DNA of 64,000 nt from Acidobacteriota bacterium (GCA_026393675.1 JAPKZQ010000045.1:1-64000), one strand, 5' to 3'. Shown: positions 9,654 to 17,310, counted from the first letter of the stretch. Notes: generated by a model from the sequence alone, not told the origin. A program made the numbers and translations.

Positions 9654-9877
9654 TCACTCCTGCGCCACGAAGTATGTTGGACCCGACCGCGAGCCGCTGT
9701 TCCTTTGTGCACACCCGCATTTCTCACTGGCGCGTAACGTGTTTTGATTAGCGTAAGGCCAACGACGACCTGAAGTCGGGCAACGTCTGGCTGGTCAGGA
9801 GGGCAACGGGGAGATGGTCACCTGTCTCCTCATGGGCAGAAAGACGCTGACTGTCCCCAGATGAGGAGTGTGTCGCG

Positions 9878-9961
9878 ATGACACCACAGAGTGGCGCAAA
9901 ACAGGAGGACAAGATTGTCGTCCACGTGGACGCCAATCTGCAAGAGCTTATACCCGGATGA
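9878..9961 (+). pseudogene. 5' fragment of an Hpt-domain protein gene
   Basis: The 27-codon frame contains QEDKIVVHVDANLQELIPG, close to the start of single-domain Hpt phosphotransfer proteins (DKIVVxVDPDLEDLIPGFLxNRR). It stops right after the IPG, before the helices carrying the phosphorylated histidine. A purine-rich GAGGAG lies upstream of the ATG. The rest of the gene is not seen downstream, so this is a 5' remnant. It adds to the cluster of partial genes between the chemosensory operon and higBA. Confidence 0.45.
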
Positions 9962-9973
9962 CGATAGGAAGCA

Positions 9974-10831
9974 TTGAACGAACCCGCTTCGCGGGGATTC
10001 CTCTCGCCGCACTCGACTCTACGGTCGCTCGTCCTCTGTGATCGACGCTCGCGTCGCGTCCTTCGTCTCCACCGCCCCAACGGCGCCGGCAAGACGACAA
10101 CGCTCCATTGCTTGATCGGCCTGCTCGTTCCGGAGGCAGGTGCCATCACCATCTTCGGCCGCCCCAACCACCCCGACGACCCACGCTGGCGCCAGGACAT
10201 CGGCGTGGTCGGCGAGGAAAGCGGCTTCTTCCTGCGCTGGACGGTCGAAGAAAACCTCCGCTTTGTCGGGCGCTTCCAGCCCAACTGGTCGGACCGGCGC
10301 GCACGAGGCATGGCCGAACGGTTCAACCTACCCATGAACAAGCGGGTCAACGAGCTGTCCAAGGGAAACAAGGCAAAGCTCGCCATCGTCGCGGCCTTGG
10401 GTCACGCCCCGCGCTTGTTGATCCTTGACGAGCCGACCGCCGGCCTCGATCCGATCGTCCGCGCCGAGCTGCTCGACATGTTGTGGGAACTGCAGGAGGA
10501 CGGTGAGCACGCGATCTTCTACTCGACCCACGTGCTCTCCGACATCGAAAGGCTGGCCGACGAGCTGGTCTTTCTCTCCGACGGCCAGGTCATTCAGCGC
10601 ACCGCCAAGGACGACCTCGTCGAATCGTGGCGACGGATCTCCTTTCGCCTGGCCGCCGACGCTGCGCTGTCGTTGCCCGGCGTCATCGACCGCCGCCAGG
10701 TCCGGCTCGAACACCAGGTCACCAGCCGCGACTACCAGGCCACCCTAGAAGTCCTCCGCGGCTTGGGCGCAGAGGCCATCGAGCACGCGCGCATGAGCAT
10801 CGACGAGAGGTGGCGCGGGCCCGAGCCCTGA
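9974..10831 (+). CDS. ABC transporter ATP-binding protein with degenerate N-terminus (YtrB-like)
   Basis: From about residue 36 this is a recognisable ABC ATPase: Walker A RPNGAGKTTT, Q-loop region VGEESGFFLRWTVEENLR, signature region ELSKGNKAKLAIVAAL, Walker B LLILDEPTAGLD and H-loop STHVLSDIERLADEL. The first 35 residues do not resemble the family (expected beta strands around a core aromatic), and the first Walker A glycine is Arg, so the 5' end seems rearranged. The following frame encodes membrane segments, as expected for a cognate permease. It may be inactive. The domain layout suits a small exporter of the YtrB type, often next to a GntR regulator, which is absent here. Confidence 0.65.
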   Translation: MNEPASRGFLSPHSTLRSLVLCDRRSRRVLRLHRPNGAGKTTTLHCLIGLLVPEAGAITIFGRPNHPDDPRWRQDIGVVGEESGFFLRWTVEENLRFVGRFQPNWSDRRARGMAERFNLPMNKRVNELSKGNKAKLAIVAALGHAPRLLILDEPTAGLDPIVRAELLDMLWELQEDGEHAIFYSTHVLSDIERLADELVFLSDGQVIQRTAKDDLVESWRRISFRLAADAALSLPGVIDRRQVRLEHQVTSRDYQATLEVLRGLGAEAIEHARMSIDERWRGPEP

Positions 10832-10836
10832 CGCCG

Positions 10837-11202
10837 ATGGCCATGCTCGTGGTCGGTGCCGCCGTCGCATTTTCCGGCACTGCGCTGGGCTACCTGGCAC
10901 TCGGACAACGGCTCGATGTCGACCGCGTCCTCTCCCCCGTCGCCTTCGCCGCCCAACTCGCGCCCTTTGTCCAACTGGTTTTGCTCACCAACGAGATCAA
11001 GGTCGCCCACGCGGAGGCTCGGCGGGGCGACGCGCTGGTGGCCATCGGCGCGGTCGGCGCCGGCTTTGCCATCCCGCTTGCCGCCAACCTTTCCGGGCTT
11101 CTTGCTCGCCCCGTGGCGGCTTTGCTCGCAGTCGCCGTCGGCGCTGTCCTCACCTGCCTCGCCTCAACGCTCTACCAGCGCCGCAACAGCCTGGTCGAAT
11201 AG
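10837..11202 (+). CDS. Short membrane protein, probable C-terminal part of an ABC permease
   Basis: This 121-residue frame begins five bases after the ATPase stop and has about four hydrophobic segments (MLVVGAAVAFSGTALGYLAL; VLSPVAFAAQLAPFVQLVLL; LVAIGAVGAGFAIPLAA; VAALLAVAVGAVLTCLA). It ends with a basic tail, YQRRNSLVE. Permeases of this class usually have at least six segments, so it is probably N-terminally truncated. Position and orientation suggest a common transcript with the ATPase. Confidence 0.5.
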   Translation: MAMLVVGAAVAFSGTALGYLALGQRLDVDRVLSPVAFAAQLAPFVQLVLLTNEIKVAHAEARRGDALVAIGAVGAGFAIPLAANLSGLLARPVAALLAVAVGAVLTCLASTLYQRRNSLVE

Positions 11203-11210
11203 AGGACACC

Positions 11211-11561
11211 ATGAACGAACGATCCGACACTCGCGCAAATCCCATCGACAAGCCGGCGGCGACGGTCTCCGTGTGGGCGTTGATCGGTCTGACCCTGCGC
11301 TACAACCGCAGGATGATGGTGATCTCCTACGGCACCGCATTGCTGCTTGCGGCCGTCATTCAAGCCGTCGTCACCATCGTCGACCGTCAACAAAACACCG
11401 TCATCTTCTTGATGGCAGCAGTGTTATGCGTGTCAGCGTCGATGCTAGTTGGCATCACCATCAACGCCAACGAGGTCAGCGAAAAGCGCCGGCGCGGTCG
11501 AGAAGGGCGCGGTGTGGGCCGCGGCCCGTATCCCGCCGGGCCACGTGGGCGTGAGTGCTAA
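11211..11561 (+). pseudogene. ABC permease N-terminal fragment running into unrelated sequence
   Basis: The first roughly 90 residues look like a permease N-terminus: a polar start, LTLRYNRRMMVISYGTALLL as membrane entry, then VIFLMAAVLCVSASMLVGIT. From about 11493 the frame enters DNA that encodes a peptidase C69 fragment in another frame (11497-11775), and the remaining residues (RRRGREGRGVGRG) are nonsense. The junction marks a deletion or recombination that joined two unrelated genes. Confidence 0.6.
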
Positions 11562-11775
11562 CCGTCCGCGCATCCCCGAGCTCAAGCTCGCGGACAAAGA
11601 CAACTACATGGCCTCCGAGAACGTCTTCCAGGTGGCCAAGGACCTGGGCTGGTGGAAGGAGGGCGAACCCTTCGTCTTCCACAAGGCCTACGGCGGCGGC
11701 GGGTCGCTTGGCAGCACGCGCCGCGAATGGCGGGTGCTGAGCACGATGGCGCCGTCGCTCAAGCTCGACCCAAGC
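11497..11775 (+). pseudogene. Internal fragment of a peptidase C69 family dipeptidase
   Basis: In the frame open from 11449 to 11925 this stretch encodes about 93 residues (KGAVWAAARIPPGHVGVSAN, then KLADKDNYMASENVFQVAKD, LGWW, STRREWRVLSTMAPSLKLD). These align with residues 213-303 of the intact C69 dipeptidase at 15715-17310. Identity is partial, so it derives from a different paralogue and is not a recent copy. It lies on the opposite strand to the intact gene. The catalytic Cys region and the C-terminus are absent. Confidence 0.8.
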
Positions 11776-11933
11776 TCGACCAGTCAGCCCTCGACGCGGC
11801 GTGGCGACACGCTGCGTCGGGGTCACCGCGATTTGCCGTGGAGGCCGGTCACGGCGTTTGTTTGCACGTTCATCGAGGTGGGCGAAGCGCCCGATGTCAG
11901 CGTGCGGCTCCGGCAGTCCCCCTGAGGCGCGTG

Positions 11934-12260
11934 CTAGGCCGTGCGACCCAACGGCGCACCGATTCCCCGCCACGGCTTGATCTTCTGCAGCGTCTTCGCG
12001 AGAACCTCCTCGGCGACCTCCGTGTCGTAGGCCACTTGAGCACGAAGCCAGTAGCCGTTGGACAGACCGAAGAATCTGCACAGGCGCAAGTCGGTGTCCG
12101 CGGTGATGGAGCGCTTGCCAGCGACGATTTCACCGATGCGCTGAGCCGGGACATCGATCTGCTTGGCGAGGCGGTACTGCGAGATTCCCATCGGGTCGAG
12201 GAACTCCTGCAGAAGCAACTCGCCAGGCGTCACGGGCTTGAGCTTTGCCATCGTCATCAC
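11934..12260 (-). CDS. higA: HigA-family antitoxin (XRE helix-turn-helix)
   Basis: The 108-residue protein contains the HigA pattern PGELLLQEFLDPMGISQYRL, AKQIDVPAQRIGEIVAGKRS and ITADTDLRLCRFFGLSNGYW, an XRE-type helix-turn-helix with the family-typical end. It should bind and neutralise HigB and repress the shared promoter. Translation could begin at Met1, two bases after the higB stop, or at Met4 (12251). The toxin-first gene order is characteristic of higBA. Confidence 0.93.
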   Translation of the reverse strand: MMTMAKLKPVTPGELLLQEFLDPMGISQYRLAKQIDVPAQRIGEIVAGKRSITADTDLRLCRFFGLSNGYWLRAQVAYDTEVAEEVLAKTLQKIKPWRGIGAPLGRTA

Positions 12261-12262
12261 CT

Positions 12263-12541
12263 CTAGTGGTAGTCCACGATCTCGACGTCTTCGGCGCCCG
12301 CAGCCGTCCAGCGGAAGCAGACTCGGTATTGGTCGTTGATACGGATGCTGTGTTGACCGGCGCGATCACCCTTGAGCGCCTCGAGTCGGTTGCCAGGAGG
12401 CACGCGAAGGTCGTCGATCCGGCCCGCAATCTGCAACTGCAGAAGCTTACGTCGCGCAACGGACTCGATGCCTACGAACCGCCTGACCCGCACCCCGTGC
12501 GCGATCCGCTGAGCGTCGACGTCCCCGAACGAGACGATCAT
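12263..12541 (-). CDS. higB: HigB-family toxin (RelE-like mRNA endonuclease)
   Basis: The 92-residue protein starts MIVSFGDVDAQRI and contains LRVPPGNRLEALKGDRAGQH followed by SIRINDQYRVCFRW and VEIVDYH, the core of HigB/RelE-superfamily toxins that cleave mRNA on the ribosome. ATG 12541 is chosen because the family begins there and a -10-like box lies six bases upstream; the frame extends 21 codons further without similarity. No truncation is seen, so with higA the module appears intact, unlike its neighbours. Confidence 0.93.
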   Translation of the reverse strand: MIVSFGDVDAQRIAHGVRVRRFVGIESVARRKLLQLQIAGRIDDLRVPPGNRLEALKGDRAGQHSIRINDQYRVCFRWTAAGAEDVEIVDYH

Positions 12542-12547
12542 GACCCC

Positions 12548-12576
12548 ATAGTAACGCGTCGCATGATTAACGTCAA
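12548..12576 (-). promoter_or_regulatory. Predicted promoter of higBA
   Basis: On the minus strand TTGACG (12571-12576) and TACTAT (12548-12553) are separated by 17 bases, a good sigma-70-type pair. The -10 box ends six bases before the higB ATG, so transcription would begin at or next to the start codon and the mRNA would be leaderless. Confidence 0.6.
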
Positions 12577-12664
12577 ACGTGACTCCTGGCTGCTCTGGAA
12601 ACATGGGACGCTGGCGTTCGCCGCTGGCCTACGCCGGGCGGCCCAGTCGATTGTGAGCGGAGAT

Positions 12665-12760
12665 TCAGGCGTCCGGCGTCTTCTCCAACTCCACGGTGAG
12701 ACCGTGCGAGCGAGGAGCCAGGACAACGTTCAGCTTTTCAAACCCGATAATCCTGCCATT
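12665..12760 (-). pseudogene. DUF2283 protein, C-terminal fragment
   Basis: Thirty-one codons ending at a TGA (12665-12667) read GRIIGFEKLNVVLAPRSHGL then TVELEKTPDA. They match the end of the intact DUF2283 protein at 23790-24020 (GRIIGFEKLNVALAPGSQGL, TVEL). The N-terminal half is missing and a stop lies in frame 10 codons upstream. This is a truncated paralogue, one more fragment in this zone. Confidence 0.75.
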
Positions 12761-12799
12761 ACCGGGGTGCGCCTCGCCTGTTTAACATCAGGTCCCGCC

Positions 12800-13507
12800 T
12801 CAGGCGCCTTTGTCGCTCCTGGAGACGGTACCGCCGCCCAGGCACTGCCAGCCCAACCGCATCACCGGCGCGGCCATCAACACCAGCGCGATGGAGAACA
12901 ACAGCCAGTTGAAACGCACCGGCAGCACGTTCGCAACGGCCGTCGCGCCGTGAGGCGCGGCGCGAAGTGTGTCGGCCATGAACACGTAGAGCGCCAGCAC
13001 AATGCCTGCGGAGCTGAACGCCCAGGTCCAGGCATGCCGGGACGGGGTGCGCTGCGGCCGCTGACACTGGCTGGCAAGTGTGCCCCACACGATCATCAGC
13101 AGCGCGATCAGAACCGGCGCCAGCACGGGTCCCCACCACGGCAACGGCAGCAGAAACAGAACGTCCCAATCGAAGAGCGAATGCGGCCAGCCGCACATCA
13201 CTTTCAGGAAGATGTAATAAGAGATGTCCCAGACACCGAAGGCCACCGCCGCATAACCGAGCCGGCTCCGCCACGTTTGCCCGGCGAGAAGGCCGACGGC
13301 CAGCAACATGACGAGCGTTGCCGCCTCGCGAACCAGTTCGGCGGGGCCGAATCCGCCGATCATCGGCAACGGGTCGGCCTGATACGGCTCAATGCGGTCC
13401 ACCAGCGTGCGCAGGTAATACACGGCCGCCGCCTCGACCCACGCCATCGCGAGGGCGAAGGTCACGATGATCAACCAGCGAGCAAGATTGAATACACGTG
13501 TGTTCAT
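12800..13507 (-). CDS. Integral membrane protein of unknown function (235 aa)
   Basis: The start is taken as the ATG at 13507 (MNTRVFNLARWLIIV). The upstream in-frame sequence lies antisense-frame to ispH coding and is not membrane-like. About seven hydrophobic segments are visible (WLIIVTFALAMAWVEAAAVY; AATLVMLLAVGLLAG; LGYAAVAFGVWDISYYIFL; LLPLPWWGPVLAPVLIALLM; WAFSSAGIVLALYVFMA; FNWLLFSIALVLMAAP). I do not recognise a family. Its start lies inside the end of the ispH-like frame (119-base overlap), so the two are probably co-transcribed. It may be under the same operator as ispH. Confidence 0.8.
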   Translation of the reverse strand: MNTRVFNLARWLIIVTFALAMAWVEAAAVYYLRTLVDRIEPYQADPLPMIGGFGPAELVREAATLVMLLAVGLLAGQTWRSRLGYAAVAFGVWDISYYIFLKVMCGWPHSLFDWDVLFLLPLPWWGPVLAPVLIALLMIVWGTLASQCQRPQRTPSRHAWTWAFSSAGIVLALYVFMADTLRAAPHGATAVANVLPVRFNWLLFSIALVLMAAPVMRLGWQCLGGGTVSRSDKGA

Positions 13508-14354
13508 GGTTTTCCGTTCGACCGGGCAATGATCCCAGTCGTTGTTCCACTTCAGTGATGACGTGCTCCGGTGTGGAGGTACCAGCCGTGATGCCGATGG
13601 TCTCCGCCCCGTCAGAGTATTCGGCCCGCAAATCGCTCGCCGTTTGGACGTGGTACACGCGCGAACACAAACGGCTGCACGTCGTGACCAGTTCGTGTGT
13701 GTTACTGCTGTGCGCCCCGCCGATGACGATGACCACATCACATTTGTGTGCCAACTCGATGGCCGCGTTTTGGCGGAGCTTGGTCGGCTGACAGACGGTG
13801 TCGATGAAACGGACTTCCGCGCGCGGGAACCGCCCGCGAATCAACTGCACGAGATGCCGCACCCGCTCGATGGGCTGTGTGGTTTGGGCGACGACGCCAA
13901 ACCGCTCCCGCTCGCCAAGCCGCTGCACGTCCTCCTCCGAAAGGACCACGTCACATTCACCGAGGTCCTCCGTCATGCCACGCACTTCCACGTGATCGCG
14001 TCTGCCGATGATGACCGGGTGAAAGCCCTCGCGCACGACGTTCGCCGCCGCGCGATGCGCCACGTGGACGAGCGGGCAGGTGGCTTCAAGCACGTTCAAG
14101 CCGCGGCTGCGCGTCCGGCGGATAGCCCGTTCCGATGCGCCGTGCGCCGTGACCATCACCGTGTTTGTGCCGACGTCAGCCGCCTGCTGCGCAATGCGAA
14201 CCCCCTCGCTCCGCAATTCGGCGAGCACACCCTCGTTATGAACCAGATCGCCGAGGATGGTGAGCGGTTCGTGTCGCGCCGTGTCGAGGGCGAGCGCGAT
14301 CGCCTCCTTTACCCCGAAACACATGCCCAGATGTTCAGCGCGGATGATTCTCAT
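13389..14354 (-). CDS. ispH: 4-hydroxy-3-methylbut-2-enyl diphosphate reductase (IspH/LytB)
   Basis: IspH performs the last step of the non-mevalonate isoprenoid pathway using a [4Fe-4S] cluster. From the ATG at 14354 (MRIIRAEHLGMCFGV) the three cluster cysteines are C12 (GMCFGV), C93 (ATCPLV) and C188 (DTVCQPT), with conserved histidines in LVHNEG and TAHGAS and the substrate motif HSSNTHEL. The domain ends at about VEQRLGSL (around 13530); the last 45 or so residues (including RPRDGVGRGGG) are in sequence that also encodes the next membrane protein and look like read-through after loss of the native stop. An upstream Met at 14393 is possible but not conserved. A 17-bp palindrome lies 65 bases upstream. 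Confidence 0.9.
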   Translation of the reverse strand: MRIIRAEHLGMCFGVKEAIALALDTARHEPLTILGDLVHNEGVLAELRSEGVRIAQQAADVGTNTVMVTAHGASERAIRRTRSRGLNVLEATCPLVHVAHRAAANVVREGFHPVIIGRRDHVEVRGMTEDLGECDVVLSEEDVQRLGERERFGVVAQTTQPIERVRHLVQLIRGRFPRAEVRFIDTVCQPTKLRQNAAIELAHKCDVVIVIGGAHSSNTHELVTTCSRLCSRVYHVQTASDLRAEYSDGAETIGITAGTSTPEHVITEVEQRLGSLPGRTENHEHTCIQSCSLVDHRDLRPRDGVGRGGGRVLPAHAGGPH

Positions 14355-14418
14355 GGTTGGTCTCGCCGGGCGGGTAGGAGGTTGCCGTCGCACCCTTCCT
14401 TGTGGCTGACGTGTTTGA

Positions 14419-14435
14419 ACTTTGTATTACAAAGT
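14419..14435. promoter_or_regulatory. 17-bp palindromic operator upstream of ispH
   Basis: ACTTTGTATTACAAAGT is a perfect inverted repeat of 8 bases on each side of one base. A nearly identical site (ACTTTGTATCACAAAGT) lies at 15406-15422, upstream of the membrane protein and winged-helix regulator operon. Both are followed by TATA on the plus strand. Sharing between the two transcription units of this locus points to the local regulator (14473-14781) as the binding protein. Confidence 0.7.
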
Positions 14436-14472
14436 ATACGACCATGCGGGTCCATCTCGATCCACAGGTTTG

Positions 14473-14781
14473 CTATCTCGGCTTGTTCTGCTGGACGATC
14501 TCTTCCAGCAGGTTGACGTAGGTGGCAAACGCCTTCTTGCCCGCTGCGGTCAGCGAACAGGTCGTAAGGCGACGGTTTTTCGCGTAGGACTTGCTGACCG
14601 ACACATAGCCGGATTCCTGGAGCGTGCGGATGTGCGTGGTCAGGTTGCCGTCCGTCATTTCGAGGGCGTTGCGCAATTCAGTGAACGACAGCTCCGGCGA
14701 CGCGGCCAGCATGGACATGATGGCGAGCCGCCCTTTCTCGTGGATGACGCGATCGAGCTGGAGGACCGGTTCCGGGTTCAC
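14473..14781 (-). CDS. Winged-helix transcriptional regulator (ArsR/MarR-like, 102 aa)
   Basis: The protein has the pattern of the short winged-helix DNA-binding family related to MarR/ArsR: LDRVIHEKGRLAIMSMLAAS, LSFTELRNALEMTDGNLTTH (recognition helix) and LQESGYVSVSKSY (wing). The GTG start at 14781 overlaps the stop of the upstream membrane protein as GTGA. The operator-like palindromes at 14419-14435 and 15406-15422 suggest that it represses both its own operon and the ispH unit. The signal it senses is unknown; the partner membrane protein may be the sensor or the effector. Confidence 0.9.
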   Translation of the reverse strand: MNPEPVLQLDRVIHEKGRLAIMSMLAASPELSFTELRNALEMTDGNLTTHIRTLQESGYVSVSKSYAKNRRLTTCSLTAAGKKAFATYVNLLEEIVQQNKPR

Positions 14782-15398
14782 GCCGCGTTCTTTCCCTTTT
14801 CGGTCAGATACAGATATGCGCCATACGCCAGTTGCAGCGCGCCAAAGAACAGGCCCATCAGCAGATGGGGATTCAAGGGGAGCTCCTTTTGCGCGAGTGC
14901 TGTGAAGCACAGCAGGCCGCACGCGCCCGCAACAAACACCCATCCAAACAGCTTGATGCCTCTCGGCATGAAGAAACCCGCCGCGTGCAAGGCGCAGCCG
15001 TATAACAGCACCCAGAGGAATGACAGGGGCAGGACGAAACCCGCGCTGCCTTCCGCCAGGACAGACACCAGACCGATGCACATCCCGGTAGCGAGCGGCG
15101 GAAGCACGGCCTGTGCAACGCGGCGCGTAGGCGGGGACCAAAACGGTTCGTGGTCCTTGATGGCCTGCCGTCGCGCGATGAGAAGGGCGCCAGCGACGGC
15201 GACGGCGGCCGTGCCCAGCCAGAGTCCGCCAAAGGCTCGCATCGAATCCAGACGGAGTGAAAGCCCCGCCGTGGCGGCGGCCACGGCCAGCGCGCCGACA
15301 ATGAGCATGATTGGCGCGAGCGCTCGACGATACAACGCGGAGCGCTCCATCAACGTGCGGATGGTCTGAAGCTGCTCGGCGGCCCAGTTCGTTTCCAT
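14778..15398 (-). CDS. Multi-pass membrane protein, first gene of the winged-helix regulator operon
   Basis: This 206-residue protein starts METNWAAEQLQTIRTLMERS with a short soluble helix and has six hydrophobic segments (including APIMLIVGALAVAAATAGLS, AVLPPLATGMCIGLVSVLA and LLMGLFFGALQLAYGAYLYL). It resembles membrane proteins frequently paired with winged-helix PF13601-type regulators, a pairing inferred from context. It is translationally coupled to the regulator by GTGA. The palindrome at 15406-15422 ends eight bases before its ATG, so the promoter and operator overlap and the leader is very short. Confidence 0.88.
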   Translation of the reverse strand: METNWAAEQLQTIRTLMERSALYRRALAPIMLIVGALAVAAATAGLSLRLDSMRAFGGLWLGTAAVAVAGALLIARRQAIKDHEPFWSPPTRRVAQAVLPPLATGMCIGLVSVLAEGSAGFVLPLSFLWVLLYGCALHAAGFFMPRGIKLFGWVFVAGACGLLCFTALAQKELPLNPHLLMGLFFGALQLAYGAYLYLTEKGKNAA

Positions 15399-15405
15399 GC
15401 CGTTG

Positions 15406-15435
15406 ACTTTGTATCACAAAGTATAAACATGTCAA
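15406..15435 (-). promoter_or_regulatory. Promoter and 17-bp palindromic operator of the membrane protein/regulator operon
   Basis: A perfect TTGACA (15430-15435, minus strand) lies 16 bases from TACAAA (15408-15413), a fair -10. The inverted repeat ACTTTGTATCACAAAGT (15406-15422) covers the -10 and part of the spacer, the usual geometry for repression. The site matches the one at 14419-14435 in 16 of 17 bases. Confidence 0.6.
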
Positions 15436-15515
15436 GCGCGATCTTTGTTGGAGTTCAGGCTTCAGCCTGTCTTTTGGAAGGGAATTGCCGACCGACCCCG
15501 AAACAAGCTGAAGCG

Positions 15516-15716
15516 AGTGTCCCGAGTCAGAGGTTCGCCGACATATTCCGGGCGGGGCATCCCGGCTGCCACCCCAACGCGGGTGCCACGTCGGGGGCCC
15601 CGGCCTCGCGGCGTTGCTCCTCCCTCAAATACTCCCGGTATTCTCGGTCGTCGCGCCTTGCGATCCGGGCGCCGCGCTCCGGACTATTTGTCACCGAACT
15701 TCTGACTCGGGACACT
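15516..15716. repeat. Hairpin-ended repeat element, copy A (201 bp)
   Basis: The left end AGTGTCCCGAGTCAGAGGTT and the right end (reverse complement AGTGTCCCGAGTCAGAAGTT) form terminal inverted repeats of about 27 bases. The GC-rich interior matches the interior of copy B (54484-54750) over most of its length, for example GCCACCCCAACGCGG, GTCGGGGGCCCCGGCCTCGC and AAATACTCCCGGTATTCTCG. A third, interior-less copy is at 58125-58182. The right end overlaps the stop codon of the C69 dipeptidase: the AG of its TAG is the element's terminal AG. No convincing protein is encoded. It could be a MITE-like or REPIN-like element. Confidence 0.85.
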
Positions 15717-17310
15717 AGAAATAGTTCGTGTACCTGCCCCACAAATCGTCGGCGAGTTTCCAGTACGCCTCGACCGCGCCATTGGCGATCGCGTGCGAGT
15801 ACTTCGTGAGGAACTCCCGCGCCTTCGCCGGATCCTGCTTGTAGAGGGCCACCGCCTCGGCTTCGATCCTCGCCTGATCCGCGTAGGCCTTCGCTTCGAT
15901 CGGCCGCCACACCTTCTCGATGTCCATGACCATCGGCTGCCAGCGCAGGAATGCCAGCTGGCTGACTTGCCGGAAGGCCCACCAGGCGCAATCGCGGCGG
16001 AATTTCGCGCGGCCATCCACCATAAACGACGCGGGCATCTGCGAGATCCCGATGTAAAACGGCATGTGCGGGGTGGTCATCGGGTTGTCGTAGCCGAGCC
16101 ACACCAGACCGCCGATCGGGCTTGGCAGCCAACCCCTCGACTGCGTGACCTGCAGGTAGGTGGAGCGCTTGCAGGCGATGGTGCGTTCCGACGGAATCCT
16201 GAACGCGTCCAGGTAGTCGTTGTTCATGAAGGGGTTCGCGATCGGGTTCTTCGTCGCCTTGCCCGACGCGTCGACCTTCATCAGCGTGCGCGTCATGTCG
16301 TACGGCGTGTCCTGGTAGGTGTCGCGGAAGATCTCGAAGACGTCATTAACCGACAGCTTCCGCTCGGCTTTTACCGAGACGGGGAAGTTCTCGGCGTTGG
16401 CGTCGAGCTTGAGCGACGGCGCGATTCTGCTGAGCGCCCGCCACTCGCGGCGCCGGCTGCCCATACTGGTGCGCCCACCGTAGGCGTAGCAGAACTCGAA
16501 CTCTCCCCCGCCTGTCGGACTCCACCACCCCAGTTCCTGGGCCAGCGTCAGCACGTTGGCCGACGCCATGACGTGCTCTTTGTCGGCCAGGTTAAGGCGG
16601 CGGATCCGCGACGCGTTGGCCGACACCGAGACATGGTCGTCCGGGATGCGAACCGCTGCCCACACCGCGCCCTTCTTGCCCTTCCCCGGCCCGAGGATCT
16701 CGAACAGCCATGTCTCGTTCGGATCCGCGAAGGTGAACGCCTCGCCGGAGTCGGTGTAGCCGTACTGCTTCGTCAGCTCGTCCGCGATGCGAATCGCCTC
16801 GCGCGCGGTCTTGGCGCGCTCGAGTACGAGCCGATACAGCTCCGGGCAATCGATGATGCCGTTGTCGCTCTTGAGCTCGCGCTTCCCGCCAAAGGTCGTC
16901 TCGCCGATGGCGAGCTGGTGCTCGTTCATGATCGGGTAGGCGGCGTTCAGGAACTGATAGGTCTCAGCAACCTGTGGGATCTCGCCCGTCGGGATCCGAT
17001 CCGTATCGTCGGGCCCTTTGGTCTCCTTCGGATCCAGCCACACGGTCGCCACCTCGCCCGGCTTGTGCTTCCGGTTCGGCTCCATCGTCATCCAGGTGCG
17101 GTCCGTCGTGCTGTCGCAGGAATGGGACGTGATGGTCGACCCGTCGATCGATGCCGCCTTGCCGACCAGGATGCTCGTGCAGCCCTCGCATTCGCACACA
17201 GGTCCGTCGACCGGTTGCTGGCGGGCGAAACCCGGCTGCAGACAGAGCAGCAAGGCGACCAGGGGGAGTGAGACGAGGAGGAACTTGCGCAGGCGTAAGG
17301 GACTGGCCAT
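15715..17310 (-). CDS. Secreted peptidase C69 family dipeptidase
   Basis: The 531-residue protein has a signal peptide (LLVSLPLVALLLCLQPGFA) and then CECEGCTSILVGKAASIDGS, in which Cys44 is the expected N-terminal-nucleophile cysteine of PepD/C69 enzymes. The family region continues with ADPNETWLFEILGPGKGKKG and GSRRREWRALSRIAPSLKLD. It would act outside the cytoplasm as a dipeptidase. The two extra cysteines near the nucleophile (C39, C41) are unusual. The stop codon TAG is completed by the end of repeat element A, so insertion or loss there set the present C-terminus. A fragment of a paralogue lies at 11497-11775. Confidence 0.93.
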   Translation of the reverse strand: MASPLRLRKFLLVSLPLVALLLCLQPGFARQQPVDGPVCECEGCTSILVGKAASIDGSTITSHSCDSTTDRTWMTMEPNRKHKPGEVATVWLDPKETKGPDDTDRIPTGEIPQVAETYQFLNAAYPIMNEHQLAIGETTFGGKRELKSDNGIIDCPELYRLVLERAKTAREAIRIADELTKQYGYTDSGEAFTFADPNETWLFEILGPGKGKKGAVWAAVRIPDDHVSVSANASRIRRLNLADKEHVMASANVLTLAQELGWWSPTGGGEFEFCYAYGGRTSMGSRRREWRALSRIAPSLKLDANAENFPVSVKAERKLSVNDVFEIFRDTYQDTPYDMTRTLMKVDASGKATKNPIANPFMNNDYLDAFRIPSERTIACKRSTYLQVTQSRGWLPSPIGGLVWLGYDNPMTTPHMPFYIGISQMPASFMVDGRAKFRRDCAWWAFRQVSQLAFLRWQPMVMDIEKVWRPIEAKAYADQARIEAEAVALYKQDPAKAREFLTKYSHAIANGAVEAYWKLADDLWGRYTNYF

